This document shows, in pieces, positions 41,539 to 50,351 of a stretch of DNA of 64,000 nucleotides. Position 1 is the first letter of the stretch. Each line of letters begins with the position of its first letter. Under the pieces are notes generated by a model. That model saw only the letters and a program-made list of their open reading frames with translations. It did not search any database and was not told the DNA's origin. The position numbers and the translations under genes were made by a program. This stretch comes from Acidobacteriota bacterium (lineage in GTDB: Bacteria > Acidobacteriota > Vicinamibacteria > Fen-336), in the NCBI GenBank assembly GCA_022340585.1, contig JAJDNS010000032.1, positions 1 through 64,000 on the forward strand, read 5' to 3'.

Positions 41539-42621
41539 ATGGCCGAGACCGTCGAGTCCATACGCCAGCAGGTGCAGGGCCTCCGTGAGGAGGCGACCGC
41601 GGCCCTCGCTGCCGCCGGGGACACCCCCACGCTCCGGGCGGTCCAGGACCGGTTCCTGGGACGCCGCTCGGGGGTGGTGAGCGGGCTGCTCAAGTCCCTG
41701 GGCAAGCTCCCGTCCGAGGTCCGCCGTGACGCGGGGCGGGAGCTCAACGTCCTCAAACGGGAGATCGAGGGCCGCCTCGAGGAGGCCCGGGCCCGGGTCG
41801 AGGCGCAGGCGTTCGCGGCGCGGCTCGCCGGGGAGCGCCTGGACCTGAGCCTGCCCGGGCGGCGTCCCCCCCGGGGGCGCCGTCACCCGGTCACCGTGGT
41901 GCGGGAGGAGCTCGAGGACATCTTCATCGCCATGGGCTACGAGGTGTACGAGGGACGGGAGGTCGAGGACGACTACCACTGCTTCGAGGCCCTCAACATG
42001 CCGCCGGACCACCCAGCCCGGGACATGCAGGACACCTTCTACCTCGAGGGGGCGGAGGGGCAGCGCCTGCTCCGCACCCACACCTCCTCGTCGCAGATTC
42101 GCTACATGCTCGACAACGAGCACCCGCCCCTGGTGCGGATCATCTGCCCCGGGAAGGTCTTCCGGCGCGACGACGACATCACCCACTCCCCGATGTTCCA
42201 GCAGGTGGAGGGGCTGGTGGTGGGACCGGGGATCACCCTCGGGGATCTGAAGGGCTCCATCGAGGCGTTTCTCCACGCCCTCTTCGGGTCCCAGTACCCG
42301 GTCCGGTTCCGGCCCTCGTTCTTCCCCTACACCGAGCCGTCGGTGGAGGCCGACCTGGGCTGCATCGTGTGCGGCGGCAAGGGCTGCCGGGTGTGCAAGG
42401 GCACCGGCTGGGTGGAGATCCTCGGCTCGGGGATGGTGAATCCGGCGGTGTTCGAGGCGGTCAACTCCCGGCTCGGCGGCGCCGTGTACGACCCCGAGAA
42501 GGTCACCGGCTTCGCCTTCGGCATCGGCATCGAGCGGGTGGCCATGATGCGCCACGGCATCGACGACATTCGTCTCTTCTACGGAAGCGACCTGCGCTTC
42601 CTGGAGCAGTTCCGCGGATGA
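41539..42621 (+). CDS. pheS: Phenylalanine--tRNA ligase alpha subunit
   Basis: PheRS alpha chain, 360 aa, catalytic subunit of the (alpha-beta)2 enzyme. The N-terminal coiled coil is followed by the class II motifs: HPVTVVREELEDIFIAMGYEVYEG, LLRTHTSSSQIRYM, PGKVFRRDDDITHSPMFQQVEGL and the C-terminal GFAFGIGIERVAMMRHGIDDIRLFY. Its stop overlaps the pheT start (ATGA). It has a weak Shine-Dalgarno sequence (GAGGCTGATG). Confidence 0.97.
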   Translation: MAETVESIRQQVQGLREEATAALAAAGDTPTLRAVQDRFLGRRSGVVSGLLKSLGKLPSEVRRDAGRELNVLKREIEGRLEEARARVEAQAFAARLAGERLDLSLPGRRPPRGRRHPVTVVREELEDIFIAMGYEVYEGREVEDDYHCFEALNMPPDHPARDMQDTFYLEGAEGQRLLRTHTSSSQIRYMLDNEHPPLVRIICPGKVFRRDDDITHSPMFQQVEGLVVGPGITLGDLKGSIEAFLHALFGSQYPVRFRPSFFPYTEPSVEADLGCIVCGGKGCRVCKGTGWVEILGSGMVNPAVFEAVNSRLGGAVYDPEKVTGFAFGIGIERVAMMRHGIDDIRLFYGSDLRFLEQFRG

Positions 42622-44663
42622 AGCTCCCTGTCTCCTGGCTGCGAGAGTACGTCGACGCACCCGAGGACCCCCGGACGATCGGCGAAGCCCTGACGATGGT
42701 GGGCTTCGAGCTCGGGGGGGTCGAGGGGAGAGGCGACGACGCCGTTCTCGACCTCGACGTCACCACCAACCGCGTGGACGCCATGAACGTCTACGGCCTC
42801 TCCCGGGAGGTGGCGGTGATCTACGGCCGGCCCCTCCGGCCCCTCGAGCTGTCCTTCTCGGAGGCGGGGGCGGAGGCGGGGGAGTCCCTCGCCGTGGAGA
42901 TCGAGGCCCCGGACCTGTGCCCGCGCTTCACCGCCCGAGTTCTCGATGTCCGCCTCGGGCCGTCTCCGGAGTGGATGCAGAAGCGGCTGGAGCAGATGGG
43001 GGTCCGCCCCATCAACAACATCGTCGACCTGAGCAACTACGTCATGCTCGAGATGGGGCACCCCTCTCACGCCTTCGACCTGGAGCGGATCCCCTCGGGC
43101 CGTCTTCACGTCCGGTGGGCCCGGGAGGGCGAGACGCTCCAGACCCTCGACGAGGCGGACCGCACGCTGACGCCCCGCATCGGGGTGGTGGCGGGACCGG
43201 ACGCCCCCCTGGCCCTGGCCGGGATCATGGGCGGGGCCTCGAGCGAGGTCTCGGACGAGACGCGCGCGATTGCCCTCGAGGCGGCGTACTGGGAGCCCCT
43301 GGCCATCCGCCGGGCGGCCAAGGCCCTGGGGATGCACACCGAGGCATCCCACCGCTTCGAGCGGGCCGCCGACCCGAACGGGCCGCCGGTGGCCACGGCC
43401 CGCGTGGCCCACCTCCTCGAGAAGCTGGGGGCGGGAACCACTCGCCCGGGGCAGATCGATCGGGTGCCGGCGCCGATCGGGCGCCGCCAGGTGACCCTGC
43501 GGGCGGCCCGGGTGAGCGCGGTCCTGGGAACGGAGGTCCCCCCGGAGCGCTGCCCGGAGATCCTCGCCGGTCTCGGGTTCGAGACGACAGAGACCTGCGC
43601 CGGAAGCTGGCAGGTTACGGTGCCGACCTGGAGGGGAGACGTCGCGCGAGAGGCGGACCTGATCGAGGAGGTGGGACGCCACCACGGCCTCGACAAGATC
43701 CCGTCGACCATCCCGCCCAGCATCGGGGTGGGCCGGCTGGGTCCCGGCCAGCGGGAAGAGCGCCTCGTCCGCGACGTGCTGGTGGGGGCGGGCCTGACCG
43801 AGACGGTGCAGAACGCGTTCGTGGAAGACCGCGGCGGCGAGGGACCGAGCCCGGTCCGACTCGCCAATCCCCTCGCCGACCACCACTCGGTCCTGCGCTC
43901 GTCGCTGGTGCAGCCGGGGCTCCTGGACGCGCTGGAGACCAACGTCCGGCAGGGCCGTCGCGATGTGGCTCTGTTCGAGGTGGGACGGGTGTTCTTCCCC
44001 GCCGATCCCCTGCCGATGGAGGAGCGGCGCCTCGCCCTCCTGCTGGCCGGCGCCGCCCGGTCCGGCCACTGGTCCGAGGGGGTGCGGTCGGTCGACCCCT
44101 TCGACGCGAAGGGACTCCTGGAGCTGCTCTTCGAGCGGCTGGGGGCCGGCCCCCTGGCCCTCGACCCCGAGGGGCCGCGGCCCGACATGCTGCATCCCGG
44201 TCAGAGCGCGGCGGTCGTGCTCGACGGCGACGCGGTCGGCTGGATGGGGGCCCTGCGCCCCGGCGTGTGGGAGGGACGCGACCCGGTCGTGGTGGCCGAG
44301 GTCGTCCTGGACCCGCTCCTGGCGCGGGCCGGAAGCGTGGCCCGCTTCGAATCCCTGGCGCGGTTCCCCTCGGTGGACCGGGACCTGTCCGTGCTCGCGG
44401 ACGTGGCGGTGGCGGCCGGGGGTATCGTCGAGAAGGTGAAGGGCGCAGCGGGAGAGCTGCTGCGTCTCGTGGAGGTGAAGGACCGTTACGATCGACCGCC
44501 GGTCCCGGAGGGCAAGGTGAGCCTGACGCTCAGCCTGCGGTACCAGCACCCGTCGCGGACTCTCACCAGTGACGAGGTTCAGGCCTCCGTCGAGGCCGTG
44601 ATCCGGGAGCTCCGTGGCGCGGGGCTCGAGATCCGGGACAAGTCCGGCGAGTCCGGAGAGTGA
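42618..44663 (+). CDS. pheT: Phenylalanine--tRNA ligase beta subunit, without the N-terminal tRNA-binding (EMAP/Myf-like) domain
   Basis: PheRS beta chain, 681 aa, which supports the catalytic alpha chain and carries the editing site. It opens MKLPVSWLREYVDAPEDPRTIGEALTMVGFELGGVEGRGDDAVLDLDVTTNRVDAMNVYGLSRE, so the EMAP/Myf-type domain that normally follows the first 40 residues is missing; common PheT proteins are near 800 aa. The B3/4 editing region (IRRAAKALGMHTEASHRFERAADPNG) and the C-terminal FDX-ACB domain (KDRYDRPPVPEGKVSLTLSLRYQHPSRTLTSDEV) are present. The ATG overlaps the pheS stop by 4 bases. Confidence 0.95.
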   Translation: MKLPVSWLREYVDAPEDPRTIGEALTMVGFELGGVEGRGDDAVLDLDVTTNRVDAMNVYGLSREVAVIYGRPLRPLELSFSEAGAEAGESLAVEIEAPDLCPRFTARVLDVRLGPSPEWMQKRLEQMGVRPINNIVDLSNYVMLEMGHPSHAFDLERIPSGRLHVRWAREGETLQTLDEADRTLTPRIGVVAGPDAPLALAGIMGGASSEVSDETRAIALEAAYWEPLAIRRAAKALGMHTEASHRFERAADPNGPPVATARVAHLLEKLGAGTTRPGQIDRVPAPIGRRQVTLRAARVSAVLGTEVPPERCPEILAGLGFETTETCAGSWQVTVPTWRGDVAREADLIEEVGRHHGLDKIPSTIPPSIGVGRLGPGQREERLVRDVLVGAGLTETVQNAFVEDRGGEGPSPVRLANPLADHHSVLRSSLVQPGLLDALETNVRQGRRDVALFEVGRVFFPADPLPMEERRLALLLAGAARSGHWSEGVRSVDPFDAKGLLELLFERLGAGPLALDPEGPRPDMLHPGQSAAVVLDGDAVGWMGALRPGVWEGRDPVVVAEVVLDPLLARAGSVARFESLARFPSVDRDLSVLADVAVAAGGIVEKVKGAAGELLRLVEVKDRYDRPPVPEGKVSLTLSLRYQHPSRTLTSDEVQASVEAVIRELRGAGLEIRDKSGESGE

Positions 44664-44673
44664 GGGGGCAGAT

Positions 44674-44964
44674 ATGGAAGACAGCTTCGAGCTCCTCGAG
44701 GACAGGATCCGCCGGGCGGCTGCCCGCCTGAAGGAGCTCCAGTCCGAGACGGAGTCCCTCCGGGCCGAGCTGGCCACGGCCCAGTCGCGGGCGGAGGACG
44801 CCGAGAAGCGCCTCGAGGAGGTCGCGGACGCCGAGAGCTCTCTCGCGCGGGACTCGAAGAAGGCGGAGGGCCTGGCTCGCGAGGTGAAGTCTCTGGAGAA
44901 GGAGCGCGAGGAGATCCGCTCGCGCCTCGGCCGTCTCGTCGAGCTCCTCGAGACCCTCGACTAG
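44674..44964 (+). CDS. Coiled-coil protein (ZapB-like position)
   Basis: 96-aa protein that is helical throughout, with heptad-like Leu and Ala spacing (LLEDRIRRAAARLKELQSETESLRAELA), so a coiled coil. It lies directly before zapA, where small coiled-coil or ZapB-like genes are often found. The ATG at 44674 is preceded by GAGGGGG. No enzymatic motif. Likely to act in cell division with ZapA, but this is inferred from position. Confidence 0.75.
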   Translation: MEDSFELLEDRIRRAAARLKELQSETESLRAELATAQSRAEDAEKRLEEVADAESSLARDSKKAEGLAREVKSLEKEREEIRSRLGRLVELLETLD

Positions 44965-45025
44965 TCTCGGACCGCCGAGTCGTCGGGGCGGCGTCCGAGG
45001 CCGGGGCGCTATATAATCCCAGCCC

Positions 45026-45340
45026 ATGGCCGACAAGGACAACCTGGTCCACGTGGAGATCTTCGGCCAGGACTACGCCGTTCGCGGTGGCGACGACACT
45101 GGCTATGTCGAGAAGCTGGCCGCCTTTGTCGACGAGCGGATGAAGGAGATCAGCCGGACGAGCGGGGCCGTCGACACCCTGCGCATCGCGGTCCTGGCTG
45201 CCCTCAACGTGGCCGACGAGTGCTTTCGCCTCCGGGAGGAGCTGTCCGACGCGGAGGCGCGGTCCCAGATCGCGGGTCAGGCGGCGGACCAGCGCGTGGC
45301 CCGGCTGGCCGAGAAGCTGGGAACGGCGCTGGGGGAGTGA
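45026..45340 (+). CDS. zapA: Cell division protein ZapA
   Basis: ZapA, 104 aa, cross-links FtsZ filaments at the division ring. The N-terminal VHVEIFGQDYAVRGGDD and YVEKLAAFVDERMKEIS blocks and the long C-terminal helix are typical. A TATAAT (45012-45017) ends 8 nt before the ATG with no Shine-Dalgarno sequence, so a leaderless transcript is likely. 6S RNA follows 36 bp downstream. Confidence 0.92.
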   Translation: MADKDNLVHVEIFGQDYAVRGGDDTGYVEKLAAFVDERMKEISRTSGAVDTLRIAVLAALNVADECFRLREELSDAEARSQIAGQAADQRVARLAEKLGTALGE

Positions 45341-45342
45341 GC

Positions 45343-45371
45343 TTGCCCGGGTCCCGGGGCGCGGCTAAGAT
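45343..45371 (+). promoter_or_regulatory. Promoter of 6S RNA
   Basis: TTGCCC (45343-45348), 17-nt spacer, TAAGAT (45366-45371). The predicted start at about 45377 coincides with the first base of the RNA's closing stem. Confidence 0.7.
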
Positions 45372-45376
45372 GCTCC

Positions 45377-45562
45377 GGAGGCTCTCTGCTATGCACGTGA
45401 TGGGTAAGTAAACCTCGAACCAACGCTGTCTTTTCGGGGGCTCGATCGCCCCGCTATGAGCAGGCCTCCGCGACGAGGAAGCTCGGAGGCGGAGCTCAGG
45501 GCTCCCACCTGGTGACCCGGTTCAGGTCGCCGACCACACGGCAGGTGCGGAGAGCCTCCTTC
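45377..45562 (+). ncRNA. ssrS: 6S RNA
   Basis: About 186 nt between zapA and thiL, the usual genomic position. The ends pair perfectly: GGAGGCTCTC (45377-45386) with GAGAGCCTCC (45550-45559). An apical hairpin forms from GCCTCCG and CGGAGGC. Two long single-stranded segments in the middle (near TAAGTAAACCTCGAACC and the CACCTGGTGACCCGGTTCAGG side) form the open bubble that mimics a promoter for sigma-70 polymerase. A good promoter precedes it. Assigned from position and fold; no covariance search was possible. Confidence 0.78.
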
Positions 45563-45563
45563 C

Positions 45564-46631
45564 TTGACCATCCATCCCACGAGAATCGACGACGTTGGTG
45601 AGCGGGAGCTCCTCCGGCGCCTGCAGCTGCGCATTCCCGAGGCCCCCGGAGTCCCGGTGGGGGTGGGGGATGACACCGCCCTCGTCGAGGTCCCCTCGCC
45701 CGCCCTCGTCACCGTCGACAGCCTGGTGGAGGACGTGCACTTCCGGCGCGAGTCGGCCCCGGCCCGGCTCCTGGGCCGCAAGGCCCTGGCCATCAACCTG
45801 TCGGACGTGGCGGCGATGGGCGGGGTCGGGCGGCACGCCATCGTGAGCCTGTGCCTGCCCCCGGACTTGGAGCTCGCGTGGGTGGACTCTCTCTACGACG
45901 GTCTCCTGGAGCGGGCGGCCGAGGCCGGGGTCGCGATCGTCGGCGGCAACGTGTCGAGGAGCCCGGGTCCGATCGTCATCGACGTGACCCTGATCGGGGA
46001 GAGCCGTGGGCCGCTGCTGCGCTCGGGGGCGACGCCAGGAGATCTGGTGGTCGTGACCGGCGAGCTGGGCGCCGCCGCCGAGGGGTTCCGGCTCCTGGAG
46101 CAGGGGGCCCGTCTGGACGAGGGCGGCGAGCTCGCCGCGGCCCCCGCCTGGACCGAACCCCTCGGGGAGGCGGTGGAGCTGTGCGTGTGGGCCCATCTCG
46201 ACCCTCGGCCCCCCCTGGTCCTGGCGGGCTCCCTCGCCGAGCGCGGCCTGGCCGCCGCCGGGATGGATCTCTCGGACGGGCTTTCGAGCGACCTCGCCGA
46301 CATGTGCCGGCAGAGCGGCGTCGGGGCTCTCGTCGACGCCATGGCGGTGCCGGTGGCGGGCCCCGTCCTCGAGCTGGAGCGGCTGCGGGGCGGCGATGCC
46401 CTCGCCCTCGCCCTCCACGGGGGCGAGGACTACGAGCTCCTGATGGCGGTGGATCCCGGCGACTTCGAGGCGTTGGAGGAGCTGGCCCGGGTCTGGGGCG
46501 TCTCCGTCACCCCGATCGGCGAGTTTCTCGAGGGTCCGCCCGACGTCCGGCTCACGGATGCCGACGGGGGGCGTGAGCTCCGTCCGGGCGGGCACGACCA
46601 CTTTGCCGCCGGCGAAGGCCCGGCCGAATGA
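45564..46631 (+). CDS. thiL: Thiamine-monophosphate kinase
   Basis: ThiL, 355 aa, phosphorylates thiamine monophosphate to thiamine diphosphate. The PurM-like ATPase fold shows GVGDDTALVE, VTVDSLVEDVHFR, KALAINLSDVAAMGG, VGGNVSRSPG and MDLSDGLSSDL. The start is TTG at 45564, one base after the 6S RNA 3' end; no better start is available and the ribosome site would lie in the 6S closing stem. Its stop overlaps the DUF2062 gene by 4 bases. Other thiamine genes are not in the window. Confidence 0.93.
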   Translation: MTIHPTRIDDVGERELLRRLQLRIPEAPGVPVGVGDDTALVEVPSPALVTVDSLVEDVHFRRESAPARLLGRKALAINLSDVAAMGGVGRHAIVSLCLPPDLELAWVDSLYDGLLERAAEAGVAIVGGNVSRSPGPIVIDVTLIGESRGPLLRSGATPGDLVVVTGELGAAAEGFRLLEQGARLDEGGELAAAPAWTEPLGEAVELCVWAHLDPRPPLVLAGSLAERGLAAAGMDLSDGLSSDLADMCRQSGVGALVDAMAVPVAGPVLELERLRGGDALALALHGGEDYELLMAVDPGDFEALEELARVWGVSVTPIGEFLEGPPDVRLTDADGGRELRPGGHDHFAAGEGPAE

Positions 46632-47110
46632 GACAGCTGCGCCGCCTGGCGCGGCTCGTCCTCCGGCTCCAGGGGACGCCCACCCAGGTCGCGCGCGCCT
46701 TCAGCATTGGCGTCTTCCTCGCCTTCTTCCCGGTCTACGGCCTCCACACGCTGCTGGCCTTCGGGCTCGCCCTCGCCTTTCGCCTCAACAAGGTGGCCAT
46801 CCTCGCCGGGACCTTCGTGAACAACCCGTGGACGATCGCACCGATGTACACGGCGGGCACGCTGCTCGGCACCGCGCTCCTCGGGGTGCCGCCCGCCGCG
46901 GTGGCCGACATCGACTGGAGCCTCTCCGGGCAGGAGTTCTACGCCTCGTTCTCGGCCGGGTTCCGGAGGCTGCTCTGGCCCTTCGTGACCGGCAACCTGG
47001 TGCTCGGGGTGGTGGCGGGAACGGTCGCGTTCTTCGCCATGCGGGCCATTCTCGAGTCCCGCCGTCGCGGGGCTCCGGACGAGCCCGGGACCCCGGCCGC
47101 CGGACGCTAG
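46628..47110 (+). CDS. DUF2062 membrane protein
   Basis: 160-aa membrane protein of the DUF2062 family. The pattern GTPTQVARAFSIGVFLAFFPVYGLHTLLAFGLALAFRLNKVAILAGTFVNNPWTIAPMY is characteristic, with about three hydrophobic segments. Function unknown; often found near glycosyltransferase or division genes. It is coupled to thiL by a 4-bp overlap and converges with gatA 10 bp away. Confidence 0.9.
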   Translation: MRQLRRLARLVLRLQGTPTQVARAFSIGVFLAFFPVYGLHTLLAFGLALAFRLNKVAILAGTFVNNPWTIAPMYTAGTLLGTALLGVPPAAVADIDWSLSGQEFYASFSAGFRRLLWPFVTGNLVLGVVAGTVAFFAMRAILESRRRGAPDEPGTPAAGR

Positions 47111-47120
47111 GACCCACCCG

Positions 47121-48584
47121 TCAGGTCAGAGGCGGCGTCCGCTCGTGGTGGTCGGTGAGGCGCTGGTAGGCCGCTCCGCAGCGCAGGAGCGAGGCCTCGT
47201 CGAAGGGACGGCCGAGCAGCTGCAGCCCGACCGGCAGACCGCCGACGAGCCCACACGGGAGCGAGAGCCCCGGGATCCCCGCCAGGTTGGCGGGCACGGT
47301 GAAGATGTCCTCGAGGTACATCTGGAGGGGATCGTCGGTCTTCTCGCCGAGCCGGAAGGCCGGCGTCGGGGTGGTGGGTGTGGCCACCACGTCGCACGCC
47401 TCGAAGGCCTTCTCGAAGTCGCGCCGGATGAGGGTGCGGACCTTCTGGGCCCGGAGGTAGTAGGCGTCGTAGTAGCCGGACGACAGGGCGAAGGTCCCGA
47501 GCACGATGCGGCGCTTCACCTCGGGGCCGAAACCCAGGTCGCGGGTCTGGCCGTACATCTCACGCAGGTCCCCGCTCTCCGGCGTCCGGAGCCCGTAGCG
47601 CACGCCGTCGTAGCGGGCCAGGTTGCTCGAGGCCTCCGCGGTGGCCACGAGGTAGTACGTCGCGATGGCGTGGGGAAGGTGGGGGAGCTCCACGTCGACG
47701 ACGCGGAGGCCCGCCCCCTCGAGAGTTGCCAACGCCTCGCGGAAGCGGGCGAGCGTCTCCGTCTCGACGCCCTCGGCGAGGAAGCTCTCGGGCACTCCGA
47801 TCCGCAGCCCCTCGGGTCCCGCTTTCAGGGCCCCGGAGAAATCCGGCGCCGGCTCGGCCGCGCTCGTGGAGTCCCGGGGGTCGTGCCCGCACAGGGCGTT
47901 CGCCACGAGGGCCACGTCGTCCACGCTGCGGGCCAGCGGGCCCACCTGGTCCAGGGAGGACGCGAACGCCACGAGCCCGTAGCGGCTCACGCGGCCGTAG
48001 GTGGGCTTGAGGCCGACGACGCCACACAGGGCCGCAGGCTGTCGGATGGAGCCGCCGGTGTCGGACCCCAGGGCGACCGGGGCCATGCGAGCGGCCACCG
48101 CCGCGGCCGAGCCGCCGGAGGATCCGCCCGGCACCCGGGCCGGGTCCCAGGGGTTCCGGGTGGGCTTGAAGGCGCTGTTCTCGGTGGACGAGCCCATGGC
48201 GAACTCGTCCATGTTGGCCTTCCCGACCACGATGGCGCCGGCGTTCTCGAGGCGGGCCACCGCGGTGGCGGTGTAGGGCGGCCGGTAGCCTTCGAGGATG
48301 CGGGACCCACAGGTGGTGGGGAGCCCCTCGATGTGCAGCACGTCCTTGACCACGAGGGGCACGCCGGCGAGGGGGGGAGGCGCGGTCCCGCCGGCGAGCT
48401 TGTCGTCCAGAGCCCGGGCCCGCTCGAGGGCTCGCTCCCCCAGGGGCGCGAGAAGGGCGTCCACTCGGGGCTCGGTCGCGGCCACGTGGTCGAGGTGGGC
48501 TCGGGCGACCTCCTCGCAGCTGGCTTCGCCGGACGCCACGAGGCGGCGGATCTCGGTCGCGCTCGCCCCGACGGGGGAGCTCAT
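47121..48584 (-). CDS. gatA: Glutamyl-tRNA(Gln) amidotransferase subunit A
   Basis: GatA, 487 aa, amidase subunit of GatCAB that makes Gln-tRNA(Gln) (and often Asn-tRNA). The Lys-Ser-Ser triad of amidase-signature enzymes is Lys80 (LVVKDVLH), Ser155 (PGGSSGGSA) and Ser179 ([11 protein letters not shown]), at the standard spacing. Length is normal. It overlaps gatC by 4 bases; gatB is not in the window, so the complex is completed elsewhere. Confidence 0.97.
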   Translation of the reverse strand: MSSPVGASATEIRRLVASGEASCEEVARAHLDHVAATEPRVDALLAPLGERALERARALDDKLAGGTAPPPLAGVPLVVKDVLHIEGLPTTCGSRILEGYRPPYTATAVARLENAGAIVVGKANMDEFAMGSSTENSAFKPTRNPWDPARVPGGSSGGSAAAVAARMAPVALGSDTGGSIRQPAALCGVVGLKPTYGRVSRYGLVAFASSLDQVGPLARSVDDVALVANALCGHDPRDSTSAAEPAPDFSGALKAGPEGLRIGVPESFLAEGVETETLARFREALATLEGAGLRVVDVELPHLPHAIATYYLVATAEASSNLARYDGVRYGLRTPESGDLREMYGQTRDLGFGPEVKRRIVLGTFALSSGYYDAYYLRAQKVRTLIRRDFEKAFEACDVVATPTTPTPAFRLGEKTDDPLQMYLEDIFTVPANLAGIPGLSLPCGLVGGLPVGLQLLGRPFDEASLLRCGAAYQRLTDHHERTPPLT

Positions 48585-48871
48585 CCTCCGATGACCCTCG
48601 GGACGCGGAAGAGGCCCTCCGCGGAGTCGGGGGCACTGGCCAGGAGCGCCTCCCGGTCGAGGCCCTCGTGGGGCACGTCGGCCCGGAAGCGGCCGCCGGC
48701 GAGGGCGTGGCTCATGGGGGGGACGTCCCCGGTGTCGAGCTCCTGGATCGACTCGGCGTAGGCGAGGATCTGATCGAGCTGGCGGGCGAAGGTCTCCCGC
48801 TCCTCCTCGGTCAGCGAGAGGTGCGCGAGACGGGCCACGTGATCGACGGTCTCCACGGTGACTCGGGCCAT
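48581..48871 (-). CDS. gatC: Glutamyl-tRNA(Gln) amidotransferase subunit C
   Basis: GatC, 96 aa, belt subunit linking GatA and Gat[34 protein letters not shown] and the C-terminal VPRVIGG are family features. It precedes gatA with an ATGA overlap. The divergent YIP1-like gene lies 107 bp away. Confidence 0.95.
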   Translation of the reverse strand: MARVTVETVDHVARLAHLSLTEEERETFARQLDQILAYAESIQELDTGDVPPMSHALAGGRFRADVPHEGLDREALLASAPDSAEGLFRVPRVIGG

Positions 48872-48978
48872 GGGCGGCAATATACACCGCCTCGGCGGCG
48901 CTCTCGCGCGTCTCGCGGCGGAGCCTGGTGCATAATCCGGGCGAGAATCGCCGAGACCCCAACGGGAGGAGATCCGAC

Positions 48979-49872
48979 ATGGCCCTGTGCCCGCACTGCC
49001 GGAACGCGCTGCCGGAGACCGAGACGCGCCAATGCCCGAACTGTGGTGGGGACATCGCGGCCGCCCCGCCGGTGCCCCCGGCGGCTCCACCCCCTGTGCC
49101 CCCGGGCGCTCCCACGCCCGCGTCCCTCGCGGCGGGGGGAGCTGGCGGGGCCGTTCCCCCCCCGATGACTCCCCCCGCGGGTGGGGCTGGCGCGGGTGGC
49201 CCCGGCGGGAGCGGGCAGGGCGGAGAAGTGCCCTGGGAGGAGCGCGACCGGATCGGCTTCGGCAACGCCCTGGTCGAGACGACCAAGCGCGTGCTGAGCA
49301 ACCCGGTACCACTCTTCCGGGCGCTCTCTCGCCCGTCCGGGATCGGGTCCCCGCTTCTCTACGCGGTGATCGTCGGCTGGGTCGGCGTGGTGGCCGCGAG
49401 CTTCTACTCGGCGCTCTTCCAGTCCCTGGTGGGCTCCAGCATGGCCGGCTTCGGCGAGAGCCCGGAGCTGGCCGCGGCCCTCGGCTTCGCCCAGAGCTGG
49501 GGGGGCTTCTTGGTCCAGGTGATCTTCGCCCCGGTGGGCCTGGTCATTGGCCTCTTTCTCGCCGCGGGCGTCTTCCACCTGGTGCTGTTGATCCTGGGCG
49601 GAGCGAACCGCAGCTTCGAGACCAGCTTCGCGGTGGTCGGCTACGCCCAGGCCCCCGCCATCCTGATGGTCGTTCCCTTCTGCGGCAGCCTGGTGGCCTG
49701 GGTCTGGAGCCTGGTGCTGTACATCGTCGGCCTGTCAGAGGCCCACGGGATCGGGCGGGGCAAGGCGGCGGCGGCGGTCCTGCTGCCCCTGGTCCTGGTG
49801 TGCTGCTGCTGCGGCCTGCTCGCGGGGCTCTTCGCGAGCAGCATTGCCGCCCTCGTCACGCAGGCGCAATGA
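48979..49872 (+). CDS. YIP1-family membrane protein with N-terminal zinc ribbon
   Basis: 297-aa protein. The first 25 residues form a zinc ribbon ([19 protein letters not shown]), followed by a Pro/Ala/Gly-rich linker of about 65 residues and then a YIP1-type domain of about five hydrophobic segments, ending [19 protein letters not shown]. Yip1 domains are uncharacterised in bacteria. The ATG at 48979 has GGGAGGAG upstream. Its stop overlaps the DUF2752 gene (ATGA). Function unknown. Confidence 0.82.
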   Translation: MALCPHCRNALPETETRQCPNCGGDIAAAPPVPPAAPPPVPPGAPTPASLAAGGAGGAVPPPMTPPAGGAGAGGPGGSGQGGEVPWEERDRIGFGNALVETTKRVLSNPVPLFRALSRPSGIGSPLLYAVIVGWVGVVAASFYSALFQSLVGSSMAGFGESPELAAALGFAQSWGGFLVQVIFAPVGLVIGLFLAAGVFHLVLLILGGANRSFETSFAVVGYAQAPAILMVVPFCGSLVAWVWSLVLYIVGLSEAHGIGRGKAAAAVLLPLVLVCCCCGLLAGLFASSIAALVTQAQ

Positions 49873-50321
49873 GCACTGACGGTGCGGGACTGAACGAAGG
49901 CACGGACACCGGCGGCGCCGTGCGCGTCTCGGCCCTCGCCGGGGCCGCGCCGCTCGGCGCCATCTTCGGGGGCATCGGCGTCCTCGTCGCGGCGGTGGTG
50001 GGCCTGCTGGGCCTCGACCGGCTGCCGCTGACCTTCTGCGTGTTCAAGGGCCTGACCGGGCTGCCCTGTCCCACCTGCGGCTCGACCCGGACCGTGGCTC
50101 GCCTGTTCGACCTCGACCTGGCCGGGGCCCTGGCCATGAACCCCTTCACCACCGTGGTCGCGGTGGTCATCGCCGCCTGGGCCGTGGTCGACGTCCTTCT
50201 GATCCCCCGCGGCAAGGCCCTCCGAGTCGGCGTCTCTCCCTCCGTCGGCCGCCTCCTCCGCCTTGCCGCCTTCGCCCTGTTCCTCGCGAACTGGATCTAC
50301 CTCATGCTCGCCGGCCGCTGA
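49869..50321 (+). CDS. DUF2752 membrane protein
   Basis: 150-aa membrane protein with the DUF2752 hallmark FCVFKGLTGLPCPTCGSTRT (two Cys and an Arg) and about three hydrophobic segments. Coupled to the YIP1-like gene by a 4-base overlap. The family has no established function. Confidence 0.88.
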   Translation: MSTDGAGLNEGTDTGGAVRVSALAGAAPLGAIFGGIGVLVAAVVGLLGLDRLPLTFCVFKGLTGLPCPTCGSTRTVARLFDLDLAGALAMNPFTTVVAVVIAAWAVVDVLLIPRGKALRVGVSPSVGRLLRLAAFALFLANWIYLMLAGR

Positions 50322-50351
50322 CCAACCCCCTCGCATATACTTCGAGGCGGC

